From Nocardioides ginsengisegetis (GTDB taxonomy: Bacteria > Actinomycetota > Actinomycetes > Propionibacteriales > Nocardioidaceae): a stretch of DNA of 64,000 nt. Shown piece after piece: positions 7,691 through 15,332 of this stretch (the first letter of the stretch is position 1; each line of letters opens with the position of its first letter). The stretch is from positions 1,969,001 through 2,033,000 of the forward strand of contig NZ_JACGXA010000001.1 of NCBI RefSeq assembly GCF_014138045.1, written 5' to 3'. The translations under genes were made by a program, and so were the position numbers. Below the pieces are notes generated by a model, which had not been told where the DNA came from, searched no databases, and saw only the letters and a program-made list of their open reading frames with translations.

Positions 7691-8797
7691 ATGGACTTCA
7701 CGTTCACCCCCGAGCAGGACGAGGCGGCGACACTGGCCGCCCGCATCCTCACGGATCGCGCCACGAACGAGCGGATGAAGGCGGTCGAGCAGGCGGGCGA
7801 CCGCTTCGACCGCGAGCTGTGGGCCGAGCTCGGCAACGCCGGGCTGCTGTCGCTCGCGCTCCCCGAGGAGTACGACGGCTCCGGGCTCGGGCTGGTCGCG
7901 CTGTTCCGCGTGCTGGTCGAGGTGGGTCGCCGCGTCGCGCCGGTGCCGCTGGCCGCGCACGGCCCCGCGTCCCTGCTGGTCGCGGAGTGCGGCTCGCCGG
8001 CGCAGCAGGCGGCCTGGCTCCCGGGCGCTGCGACCGGCGCCACGGTGCTCACGGCGGCCGTGGCCGAGGAGCGGGCCTTCGCGCCCGAGCGGCCGTCGAC
8101 GGTCGCGTCGCGCGACGGTGAGGGCTGGCTGCTGACCGGCAGCAAGGCGATCGTCCCGGCCGGGACGTCGGCCGACCTCTTCCTGGTGCCTGCCGACACC
8201 GGCGACGGGGTCGCGGTCTTCCTCGTCACGCCCGCGGACCCCGGCGTGATCGTCGTGCCGCAGCGCACGTCCGACGGCGACACCGTGGCGCGGCTCGACC
8301 TCTCCGGCGTGGCCATGGCCGAGGACCGGCGACTGCCCGGTGACGGCGCCGCACACCGGCTCCGCCAGCTGCTGCTGGTGGCCGCGAGCGCCGAGCAGCT
8401 CGGCATCACCGAGGGGGCGTTGCAGCTCACCGCGGCGTACGCGAAGACGCGCGAGCAGTTCGGCCGCCCCATCGGCACCTTCCAGGCCGTGTCGCAACGG
8501 CTCGCCGACGGCTACATCGACGTGCTCGCGCAGCGGCTCACCCTCTGGCAGGCCGCGTGGCGACTCGAGGAGGGTCTCCCCGCCGACTCCGAGGTGGCGA
8601 TCGCGAAAATGTGGGCGGCCGACGCCGGCCACCGCCTGGCGCACACCACCGTCCACGTCCACGGCGGCGTCGGCATCGACCTCGACGGCGAGGCGCACCG
8701 CTACTTCACGAGCGCCAAGCGCTTCGAGTTCCTGCACGGCGGCAGCACCGAGCAGGCGCTCACCGTCGGTCGGGCGCTCGCCGCGGAGCCCGCCTGA
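7691..8797 (+). CDS. fadE27: Sterol side-chain acyl-CoA dehydrogenase, beta subunit (ChsE5/FadE27-like)
   Basis: A 368-residue partner of fadE26. It keeps the FAD- and subunit-contact motifs REQFGRPIGTFQAVSQRLAD and VHVHGGVGID but has a degenerate middle domain and no Glu at either usual base position. That fits the non-catalytic, FAD-binding subunit of an alpha2beta2 steroid ACAD (ChsE5). Gene order, near-zero spacing and length (mycobacterial FadE27 is about 373 residues) support the assignment. It should be co-transcribed with fadE26 from the KstR-controlled promoter. Confidence 0.9.
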   Translation: MDFTFTPEQDEAATLAARILTDRATNERMKAVEQAGDRFDRELWAELGNAGLLSLALPEEYDGSGLGLVALFRVLVEVGRRVAPVPLAAHGPASLLVAECGSPAQQAAWLPGAATGATVLTAAVAEERAFAPERPSTVASRDGEGWLLTGSKAIVPAGTSADLFLVPADTGDGVAVFLVTPADPGVIVVPQRTSDGDTVARLDLSGVAMAEDRRLPGDGAAHRLRQLLLVAASAEQLGITEGALQLTAAYAKTREQFGRPIGTFQAVSQRLADGYIDVLAQRLTLWQAAWRLEEGLPADSEVAIAKMWAADAGHRLAHTTVHVHGGVGIDLDGEAHRYFTSAKRFEFLHGGSTEQALTVGRALAAEPA

Positions 8798-8803
8798 GCC
8801 TGG

Positions 8804-9508
8804 TCAGCCCAGGGCCTCGCCGGCGAGCCGGTCGAGCACGTCCGCCAGCTCCGCCGGCCGCGCGAGGAACGGCGAGTGGTCACCCGGGATCTCGATGGGG
8901 TCGACGCCCAGCCGGTCCCGCGTCACGGCCCGGCTGAACTCGAGGGTGACCGCTGCGTCGTCGATGCCGACGACGGCGGCACGTCGTACGTCGGGGAGCA
9001 CAGCGACGGGATAGGCGCGGTCCCACAGGCTCGAGGAGTTCTGCGGACGCAGCCGGGCGAACGCCCAGGCGGCGTCGTCGTCGGTGCAGTCGGCGTAGAA
9101 CGAGGTGACCGCACTCTCCAGCGTGGGGAACACCGTGGCCCCGTCGGGACGCTGTTCCGTGGCGAAGGCGCCCTCACGGGCCATCGGCGGCGCGTCGTCC
9201 CACGGTGCCGCGCCGAGGTTCGGGATCACCCCGCACAGGGACACCGACAGGGCGGGCGGACGCGCGGCCTCGACGAGCGGCAGCACCATCGCCCCCAGCG
9301 AGTGCCCCACCAGGACGACGTCGGCCAGGTCCGCGGGGTAGGCGTCCAGCACGGCGGCCGCGTAGTCCTCGAAGGTCGCGCCGCCGTCGTCGACCGGGAG
9401 GTCCATGGCGACGGCCGCGTGTCCGCGGCCTTGCAGCTCAGGCACCAGCCGGTCCCAGCACCACGCGCCGTGCCAGGCGCCGTGGACGAGGACGAACGTG
9501 GCGCTCAT
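8804..9508 (-). CDS. Alpha/beta-hydrolase, esterase type
   Basis: A 234-residue soluble hydrolase. It starts FVLVHGAWHGAWCWDRL (oxyanion-hole HG motif) and carries the nucleophile elbow VGHSLGAM with the serine near residue 79. Near the end, PGDHSPFLARP supplies the catalytic histidine. This resembles the methylesterase/hydroxynitrile-lyase-like branch. The natural substrate cannot be told. Its ATG overlaps the stop of the upstream membrane-protein gene in ATGA. It converges on fadE27 with a 6-base gap, so a steroid role is not implied by transcription. Confidence 0.8.
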   Translation of the reverse strand: MSATFVLVHGAWHGAWCWDRLVPELQGRGHAAVAMDLPVDDGGATFEDYAAAVLDAYPADLADVVLVGHSLGAMVLPLVEAARPPALSVSLCGVIPNLGAAPWDDAPPMAREGAFATEQRPDGATVFPTLESAVTSFYADCTDDDAAWAFARLRPQNSSSLWDRAYPVAVLPDVRRAAVVGIDDAAVTLEFSRAVTRDRLGVDPIEIPGDHSPFLARPAELADVLDRLAGEALG

Positions 9509-10050
9509 CGGGCCACCACCGTGGCGTCGAGGTGCATGACCTCGGTGCCCCGCTGGAACAGGTGCCTCGCCCCGGTGGCGTAGGTCAGCCGGACACCGAC
9601 CAGGCGCGCCACTCCTGCTGCAGTGGGCGTGATGGTCGCGACCACGTACTCCTGGCGTGGGTCGATCCTGGTCCCCTCGACCACCGGACGGAGCGGGTCG
9701 CACACGATTTCCGCATCCCCCGCGGGCGCGCCGATCGCCAGCCGGTGGCTGTCCCCTCGGCACACCGAGAACGCCACGGTCGCGCGCGCCGTGTTGTCCG
9801 CCCAGACCGGCTCCACCCCTGCAAGCGTCACCGGCTCCTCGTCAGCGCTGAACGTGACCTGCAGGTCCCTCGCTGAGTGCGCCACCGGCTGCGGCAGGGC
9901 GCGGAAGTCGAATCCCCCGTCCCCGAACACCGACGGGTGGGTCCACCACCGCACCCCGAAGCCGAGAGCGACCACGATGGCGGCGAGCACCAGACCAACG
10001 ACGACCTGCCGCTGCACAGTGCGGGGCGTCGCCGACTCGAGAGTTGGCAT
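9505..10050 (-). CDS. Membrane-anchored protein of unknown function
   Basis: A 181-residue protein with one transmembrane helix at about residues 17-36 (VVVGLVLAAIVVALGFGV) and an outside domain predicted rich in beta strands. I recognise no family. Translationally coupled (ATGA) to the downstream alpha/beta-hydrolase. A lipoprotein gene starts divergently 63 bases away. Confidence 0.6.
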   Translation of the reverse strand: MPTLESATPRTVQRQVVVGLVLAAIVVALGFGVRWWTHPSVFGDGGFDFRALPQPVAHSARDLQVTFSADEEPVTLAGVEPVWADNTARATVAFSVCRGDSHRLAIGAPAGDAEIVCDPLRPVVEGTRIDPRQEYVVATITPTAAGVARLVGVRLTYATGARHLFQRGTEVMHLDATVVAR

Positions 10051-10112
10051 GGCGGAAACCTAGCGCCAAGGCGGACACTGGGGCACCAGCCACTCGTGCA
10101 GCTCGAGGCGCC

Positions 10113-10598
10113 ATGCACACCTTCGTCGTCGTCTTCTGCGTCGCAGGTCTGCTCCCCCTGAGCGCATGCGTGGGTGACGGCGGGGCGGAGCCCGACCCGA
10201 CGACCTCCGGTCAGCCGGCCGGGCAGACCCTGGTGATCCGGACGAGCATCGACATCGCTCCCACAGCAGGCGCTGAGCCCATCGCGACGGGCGACGTGCT
10301 CGACGGTTCCACCCTCGGCAGCTCGCCCTTCTGCACCGGCGGCACCATCCGCGACTCCCACGCCAGCCGCCATGCCGACGTGAAGGACCTCGGCCTCGTG
10401 GAGCGGAACATCACCTGCTCGGACGGCACCGTGCGGATGGTCTTCACGCCCGTCCCGCCCCACGGCGGCGACTGGACCGTCGTCAGCGGCACCGGCGCCT
10501 ACGCGGGCCTGCACGGCACCGGGACGTTCGACATCACGTACGACGCCGATCCCCACGCTCCGGCGCACGAGATCTACACGGGGTCGGTCACCCCGTGA
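10113..10598 (+). CDS. Putative lipoprotein, allene-oxide-cyclase-like beta-barrel possible
   Basis: A 161-residue lipoprotein: a signal peptide with lipobox LPLSAC places Cys near residue 19. The mature part has a DVLDGSTLGSSPFCTGGTIRD stretch split by strands, and GDWTVVSGTGAYAGLHGTG, which recalls secreted AOC-barrel-like domains; that resemblance is tentative. Start ATG 10113 has GAGG 6 bases before. It ends 25 bases from the converging DUF222-HNH gene, the same arrangement as the second lipoprotein/HNH pair near 29 kb. Confidence 0.6.
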   Translation: MHTFVVVFCVAGLLPLSACVGDGGAEPDPTTSGQPAGQTLVIRTSIDIAPTAGAEPIATGDVLDGSTLGSSPFCTGGTIRDSHASRHADVKDLGLVERNITCSDGTVRMVFTPVPPHGGDWTVVSGTGAYAGLHGTGTFDITYDADPHAPAHEIYTGSVTP

Positions 10599-10623
10599 GT
10601 GCCTGACCGAGCTGGGTGCCGGC

Positions 10624-11859
10624 CTATGTCCTGCGGTTGAAGGCGACCTTCCCGCCGGTCTGTTTGGTCATCGTGAACTTCGGGTCGTGGGCCCGGGCGT
10701 GGTGGTGGGGGCAGAGCAGCATGCCGTCCTTGTTGGTCTCCCCGTCCTGGCTCCACGGGATCGGGTGGTGCCCGTGACACAGCCCCGGCGGCCAGTCACA
10801 TCCCTCCGCGTTGCAGCCGCCCTGCTCGATCGCCATCGCGATCCGCTGCGACTCGCTGTGGAACCGGCGCTTCCGGCCCAGGTCGAGCACCTGGGACTTC
10901 CCACCCAGGACGGCCGGGATGATCCCCGCCTCACAGGCCAGCCTCCGGGCCTGGCCTGCGGTGATCCGCTCCCCGGTGTCCAGCGACGCGGCCTTCAAGC
11001 CGCCCATCAGCGTGGAGATGTCCATCGTCACCACGACGGTGGCGTTGACGCCGCCGGCCTTGGGGAGACGCTTGACCGGGTAGCGCTCGATCAGCTCGAC
11101 GAACGCCTGACCCATCCGCTCCGCCGACGGTCGCCGCTCACCCACGCAGCCGTCGACCGCGGCGCGATGCTTGGGAGCGGCGAACGCGAGCAGTGCCTTC
11201 TTCAACATCGCGGCCTGCGCCGAGGGCAGCGTGAACCGGCCGTGGACCTTGCCGTGGCCGTCATCGGTCATGGTCAGCTTGGTCGACAACGCGGCAGCGC
11301 GCTCCTCGTCCTCGAGCTGCTTGGCCTCGTGCGCCTCCGCGGCCTCGGGGTCCAGGAACTCCAGGATCCGCCGACCCAACCTCTTCAACTCCTGCGCGTC
11401 GTGCTCGGCGGCGAACTTGATCAACATCGCCTCCGCCTCGTCGCGATGTTCGGCCGGGAGGACCTCCACCGCCTCGACGATCACCCGCGCCTGCTCCACA
11501 AGCACGCGACCGGCCGCCACCGCCGTACGCAACGCCGGCCGGGCGGCCAGCGCGACCGCGAGGCGCATCTTCCCGTGCGCAGCCGTGCGGGTCTGGTGGG
11601 TGGCATGCGCCCAGAAGTTCGTCGTCGAGGTGGCCCCGACGGATTCGCCGACGCCGACGGTCTTGGCGTGCTCGGCGACCCGCAGCTCGATCTCCTGGGC
11701 CCGCGCGACCATCCGGGTGGCCTCAGCCAAAGTCGCGGCGGCTTCCTCCGTCGACATCGACCACAGCGAGGAATCGGAGACCTCGTCAAAGCTTGCGTGG
11801 ACAGCGGCCACGGCCCGCGACACCTGGTGTCGAGGAGCCTGCTGAACCATCGCTGTCAT
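10624..11859 (-). CDS. DUF222 / HNH endonuclease protein (13E12-like), copy 1
   Basis: A 411-residue protein with an N-terminal all-helical DUF222 domain and a C-terminal HNH nuclease. The zinc/HNH site reads CNAEGCDW, CHGHHPIPW, and LCPHHHARAHD. It is nearly identical over the last 300 residues to the product of 29049-30284, while the first 60 residues diverge. Mycobacterial relatives are the repeated 13E12 genes, several under SOS control (family knowledge). The natural target is unknown. The start region carries a degenerate LexA-like box (see findings) and a conserved stem-loop 130-165 bases upstream. Confidence 0.85.
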   Translation of the reverse strand: MTAMVQQAPRHQVSRAVAAVHASFDEVSDSSLWSMSTEEAAATLAEATRMVARAQEIELRVAEHAKTVGVGESVGATSTTNFWAHATHQTRTAAHGKMRLAVALAARPALRTAVAAGRVLVEQARVIVEAVEVLPAEHRDEAEAMLIKFAAEHDAQELKRLGRRILEFLDPEAAEAHEAKQLEDEERAAALSTKLTMTDDGHGKVHGRFTLPSAQAAMLKKALLAFAAPKHRAAVDGCVGERRPSAERMGQAFVELIERYPVKRLPKAGGVNATVVVTMDISTLMGGLKAASLDTGERITAGQARRLACEAGIIPAVLGGKSQVLDLGRKRRFHSESQRIAMAIEQGGCNAEGCDWPPGLCHGHHPIPWSQDGETNKDGMLLCPHHHARAHDPKFTMTKQTGGKVAFNRRT

Positions 11860-11991
11860 GGATCAATTCCAGCGGGGACCACCGACAAAACCGCAGGCCA
11901 GAGCCCCTATTTCGACCCCAGAAAGGTAAAGAATCGAAAGAATCTTGAAACCTCGTTCGAGCGGTTGAGCCAGGCGACCGAAAGCCAGGAA

Positions 11992-12024
11992 GCAGGGCCC
12001 GGAGGCACCTCGTGCGAACCCTGC
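11992..12024. other. Conserved nested stem-loop in the 5' flank of HNH copy 1
   Basis: Outer stem GCAGGG/CCCTGC encloses an inner GCAC-CTC-GTGC hairpin; the whole block is shared base for base with 30407-30439 apart from one C/T change next to the outer stem. The intervening flank is less conserved, so this element appears selected. Function unknown: RNA structure, terminator or protein site. Confidence 0.55.
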
Positions 12025-12119
12025 GGCGACCCAGAAATCTCAAGAAATCCGCGCCGAAGGCGCGAGGTCCCGCAGCCAAACGTCGGCGTGCAGGCCCCCA
12101 CTCGAGGCCGGGCGGGCCT

Positions 12120-12683
12120 TCAGCCGACTCCGATGACCACGGCTTCGCCGCCCTCCCACCGTGCACTGACCGTGGCAGCGCCGTCGACCCGCTCACCGAC
12201 GACCCGCGCCACGGAGACCGACAGGTCATCGAGGCTGGGAACAGGCACGTCGGTGGACCCGCTCCCCTGCACCCGCACGGTCGGGTCGCGGCGCTCCAGC
12301 CCCTTGCCGAGATCGATGAGGAGCTCCGCCTCGTGCCCACCGGTGAGTGCGGCAGTGGCGGCCGCCAGCAGCCAGACCGGGTCGGCGGTGCCGTCGTACA
12401 CCCACCGCTTGCCCAGCGTGGAGTGGTCGGTGGTGCCGACCAGGGCGCCGTCGGCTCCCTCCAGGGGTGCGCCGCGGTAGGTGACCGGCACGTGCAGGAG
12501 ACGACCGTCACCGGTCCTGAGCAGGAAGGCCTCGAGGCCCACCTCGCCCTGGGGATCGTCGAAGCGGTAGGCGCCGACCTGCTCGAGCGCCGAGACATCG
12601 CCCGCCCAGGGCTGGGTGGGGAGCCACGCGGAGAGCAGCTCGATCTTGGACGGGTTCAGTGTCGCCGCGTGGAGGAGGGCCAT
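12120..12683 (-). CDS. Maltokinase N-terminal cap-like protein
   Basis: A 187-residue soluble protein. Its ALLHAATLNPSKIELLSAWL, VGAYRFDDP, EAFLL and HVPVTYRGAPL segments resemble the N-terminal cap seen on mycobacterial-type maltokinases, here as a free-standing domain without the kinase. Such stand-alone cap proteins are common in actinobacteria and have no established role. It is a single gene, 36 bases downstream of the LVIVD-repeat protein's stop and on the same strand. Confidence 0.65.
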   Translation of the reverse strand: MALLHAATLNPSKIELLSAWLPTQPWAGDVSALEQVGAYRFDDPQGEVGLEAFLLRTGDGRLLHVPVTYRGAPLEGADGALVGTTDHSTLGKRWVYDGTADPVWLLAAATAALTGGHEAELLIDLGKGLERRDPTVRVQGSGSTDVPVPSLDDLSVSVARVVGERVDGAATVSARWEGGEAVVIGVG

Positions 12684-12719
12684 GCCGTCATCCTCGCAAA
12701 CGGCAGTTGCGCCGAAGAC

Positions 12720-14198
12720 CTAGTCCAGGAGCTTGCCGACGCCGTTGGTGAGCCGCACGACGTAGAAGCCGGAGTTGCCGTCGGTGTACCAGACGGAACG
12801 GCGCGCGACGTCCCACGCCGGCTGCGACATCGCGAAGGCCCCGGAGGCGGTGGGGTTCTCGGGCCGGTTCGAGGGGAGCACCTTGTTGTAGTAGCCGGCC
12901 TCGACGGGGTTGCGGAGGTCACTGATGTCGAAGATCCGCAGGCCCGACAGGATCATCGAGCAGGCGACGACCTGCGGGTTGTCGCGCGTGGGGACCGAGC
13001 AGTAGTGGCCGGCGTACCCCTGGACGGGGATGTTGGCGCCGGGGTCGTTCTTCTCCGGGCCCTTCCGCGCAGCGGGCTGGTGGACCTGGAGGCGCAGGTC
13101 CGAGACGACGTGGGCCTTGGTCGGGTCGGTGACGTCGATGATCCGGGCCGCGCCGACCGGCGCCGACGTCTGGTCGGCCGAGGTGAAGCTGTAGTTGGCG
13201 TACTCGTCGACCTCGAGGAGGTACTGGCGGCCGTTGCGGGTGAACGGCTCGGGCACCTGCGGGATCGACACCTCGGGCCAGGAGAGGTCCTTGATGATCC
13301 GGACCTGCGGGTTGGCGACCCGGTCCTGGATCTCGCTGACGTCGAGGATGCGCAGGCCGCCGTTGGCGAAGCGGGCGCCGGTGCTGTCGTTGCCGATGTT
13401 GGCGACGTAGAGCGTCCTGCCGTCGGCGGAGACCCGCATGCCGTGGTAGTTCACGCCGAACTGCTGGAAGACCTGCTGCGGAGCGGTCGGGTCGGTGATG
13501 TCGATGGCGACGAGCGTCTGGCCACCGGTCGAGGACGCGTAGAACGTCTTGCCGTCCGGCGCGAAGCCGCTCTCGTGACCCAGGATCGCGCTCGGCGTCG
13601 AGGAGAGCAGGGCCGGGTGCTGGCAGTCGGTCTTGACGTCGTAGAGGTCGAGTACGCCGGGCGCGGTGGCCGGGTTGCCCGAGACCGCACCGAGGATGCC
13701 GCGCTTCTTGTTGAGCAGCACCGACTCGTGCGGGGTGTCCATCGCGGGTGTCTGCAGCGTCGTGGTCCGGCGCGGGTGCGTCGGGTCGGTCATGTCGAGG
13801 ACGACGACGCCGAGGCCCGTGCCGGCGTTGAAGAGGGCGTCCTTGGGAAAGAGCAGCGTCGAGTCGTAGAACGCGCACACGTGCCCCTGGGCATCGCGAT
13901 ACCGGATCACCTTGAAGCCGCCGGTCGTCCCCTCGTGGGCGACCTTCTCGGTGTTGCAGCGGTAGTCCTGCTTGATCCGGCCACTGTCGTAGTCGGCCTG
14001 GGGCACCCGTCCCTGGATGTCGGTCTCGGGGTGGGCGCCGGGACCGCACACGGCCTGCGGCGTCGGGGCCGGGAGCGACTGTCCGGTCGCCGACATCACC
14101 CCCGACAGCGTCAGACCGAGGAGCCCGGCGACGAGGGCGGTGAGCACGACGCCGAGGCGCCGGAGCGAGGAAGCACGACGAGACCTGCGGATGACCAT
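12720..14198 (-). CDS. Secreted LVIVD-repeat (beta-propeller) protein
   Basis: A 492-residue exported protein. A basic N-terminus and hydrophobic core (about 14-38) form a signal sequence. The body holds at least five LVIVD-type repeats: VVVLDMTDPTHP, LVAIDITDPTAP, LRILDVSEI, ARIIDVTDPTKA and LRIFDISDLRNP, expected to fold as a propeller. Cysteines at VCGPG, RCN, DCQH and HYCSVP could form disulfides outside the cell. Ligand and function are unknown. It is 30 bases downstream of the nitronate monooxygenase homologue and may be read from the same fadD19 promoter, although it has no evident steroid role. Confidence 0.75.
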   Translation of the reverse strand: MVIRRSRRASSLRRLGVVLTALVAGLLGLTLSGVMSATGQSLPAPTPQAVCGPGAHPETDIQGRVPQADYDSGRIKQDYRCNTEKVAHEGTTGGFKVIRYRDAQGHVCAFYDSTLLFPKDALFNAGTGLGVVVLDMTDPTHPRRTTTLQTPAMDTPHESVLLNKKRGILGAVSGNPATAPGVLDLYDVKTDCQHPALLSSTPSAILGHESGFAPDGKTFYASSTGGQTLVAIDITDPTAPQQVFQQFGVNYHGMRVSADGRTLYVANIGNDSTGARFANGGLRILDVSEIQDRVANPQVRIIKDLSWPEVSIPQVPEPFTRNGRQYLLEVDEYANYSFTSADQTSAPVGAARIIDVTDPTKAHVVSDLRLQVHQPAARKGPEKNDPGANIPVQGYAGHYCSVPTRDNPQVVACSMILSGLRIFDISDLRNPVEAGYYNKVLPSNRPENPTASGAFAMSQPAWDVARRSVWYTDGNSGFYVVRLTNGVGKLLD

Positions 14199-14228
14199 GG
14201 TGACTCCAACGACGCGCGGGCGGGGAGG

Positions 14229-15332
14229 TTAGCCGTTGACCTTGTTGAGGTGGGCGACTGCCTCCTCGAACTCCGCGACCAGCGAGGCCATCACGTCGGC
14301 GACGGGCCGCACCTCGTTCATGCGGCCCACGATCTGGCCGACCGGCATCGAGATCACGTCGGGGTCGCCGGAGGCGTTGATCCGGTTGTGCGCGTCGGCG
14401 ACGAGCAGGTTCTGCAGCGGCATCGGCAGCGGCGTCGGCGCCCCCTCCTCCGCCCAGGCCTCGGTCCACTTCGTCTTCAGCAGACGAGCGGGCTTGCCGG
14501 TGTAGATGCGGGTGCGGACGGTGTCGGACGACGTGGCGCGCAGGAAGGCCGTCTCCCAGCCCTTGTTGGAGGCGAGGTTGCGGTATTCCTCCGTGCCGAG
14601 CCAGATCGACCCCGTCCAGACGCCGGCGGCGCCGAGCGCGAGGGACGCGGCGACCTGCCGGCCCGACCCGATGCCGCCGGCACCGAGCACGGGGACGCCG
14701 GGCCCGACCGCGTCGACGATGTCGGGGGTCAGCACCATGCTGGCGATCTCGCCGGTGTGCCCGCCGGCCTCGTAGCCCTGGGCGACGATGATGTCGACGC
14801 CGTTGGCGACGTGGGACAGCGCGTGCTTCGCGGCGCCGGCCAGGGCAGCCACCTTCACGCCGTGCTCGTGGGCCTTCTCGATCACGTCGACCGGCGGCGA
14901 GCCGAGTGCGTTGGCGATCAGGACCGGGCGGTGGGCGAGCGCGATGTCGACGTGCGAGCGCGCCACGGAGTGCAGCCAGCCCAGCACGCCCTCGCGGCCC
15001 TCGCCCTCCGGAAGCGGCGGGACGCCGAGCTTGAGCAGCGTCTCGTCGACGAACTTCCGGTGCTCCTCGGGGATGTACGACGCGAGGTCGGTCGACGTGC
15101 CCTCGGTGGGGATCTTCATCGGCATCACGACGTCGACGCCGTAGGGCTTGCCGTCGGTGTTGTCGTCGAGCCAGGTCAGCGTCTTCTCGAGCTCGTCGGG
15201 GTCGTTGAACCGGACGCAGCCGAGCACCCCGAGGCCACCGGCGCGGGAGACCGCTGCGGCCACGTGCTCGGACGGGGTGAAGGCGAAGATCGGGTAGTCG
15301 ATCCCGAACTCGTCGCACAGCGGCGTACGCAT
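14229..15332 (-). CDS. Nitronate monooxygenase / enoyl reductase-like flavoprotein
   Basis: A 367-residue FMN-dependent TIM-barrel protein of the 2-nitropropane dioxygenase family. The motifs are AAVSRAGGLGVLG near the start, AQGYEAGGHTG (about 193-203) and VPVLGAGGIGSGRQVA (FMN phosphate site). It is not IpdC, which is encoded at 35456. The ATG overlaps the fadD19 stop in TGATG, so it is coupled to a KstR-controlled steroid gene, and a redox step on a steroid CoA ester is more likely than nitronate oxidation. That substrate idea is inference. Confidence 0.8.
   Translation of the reverse strand: MRTPLCDEFGIDYPIFAFTPSEHVAAAVSRAGGLGVLGCVRFNDPDELEKTLTWLDDNTDGKPYGVDVVMPMKIPTEGTSTDLASYIPEEHRKFVDETLLKLGVPPLPEGEGREGVLGWLHSVARSHVDIALAHRPVLIANALGSPPVDVIEKAHEHGVKVAALAGAAKHALSHVANGVDIIVAQGYEAGGHTGEIASMVLTPDIVDAVGPGVPVLGAGGIGSGRQVAASLALGAAGVWTGSIWLGTEEYRNLASNKGWETAFLRATSSDTVRTRIYTGKPARLLKTKWTEAWAEEGAPTPLPMPLQNLLVADAHNRINASGDPDVISMPVGQIVGRMNEVRPVADVMASLVAEFEEAVAHLNKVNG

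Larger units (their letters stand above)
10622..12090. repeat. Dispersed DUF222-HNH module, copy 1
   Basis: The similarity with copy 2 (29047-30515) covers not just the gene but about 230 bases of its 5' flank, ending in a shared ...CGCAGCC...TCGGCG segment. Both copies lie just beyond the 3' end of a plus-strand lipoprotein gene. Extent was judged by eye, so the borders are approximate. No terminal inverted repeats or target duplications are evident. Confidence 0.65.

Noticed and set aside
6500..8797. Assignment as FadE28-FadE29 (ChsE1-ChsE2)
   Set aside because: Segment-by-segment resemblance is better to FadE26-FadE27, and the igr neighbours (ChsH1, ChsH2, Ltp2) are missing.
14229..15332. 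Assignment as IpdC
   Set aside because: The true ipdC is at 35456 in the ipdAB operon; this homologue differs at the N-terminus and is linked to fadD19.
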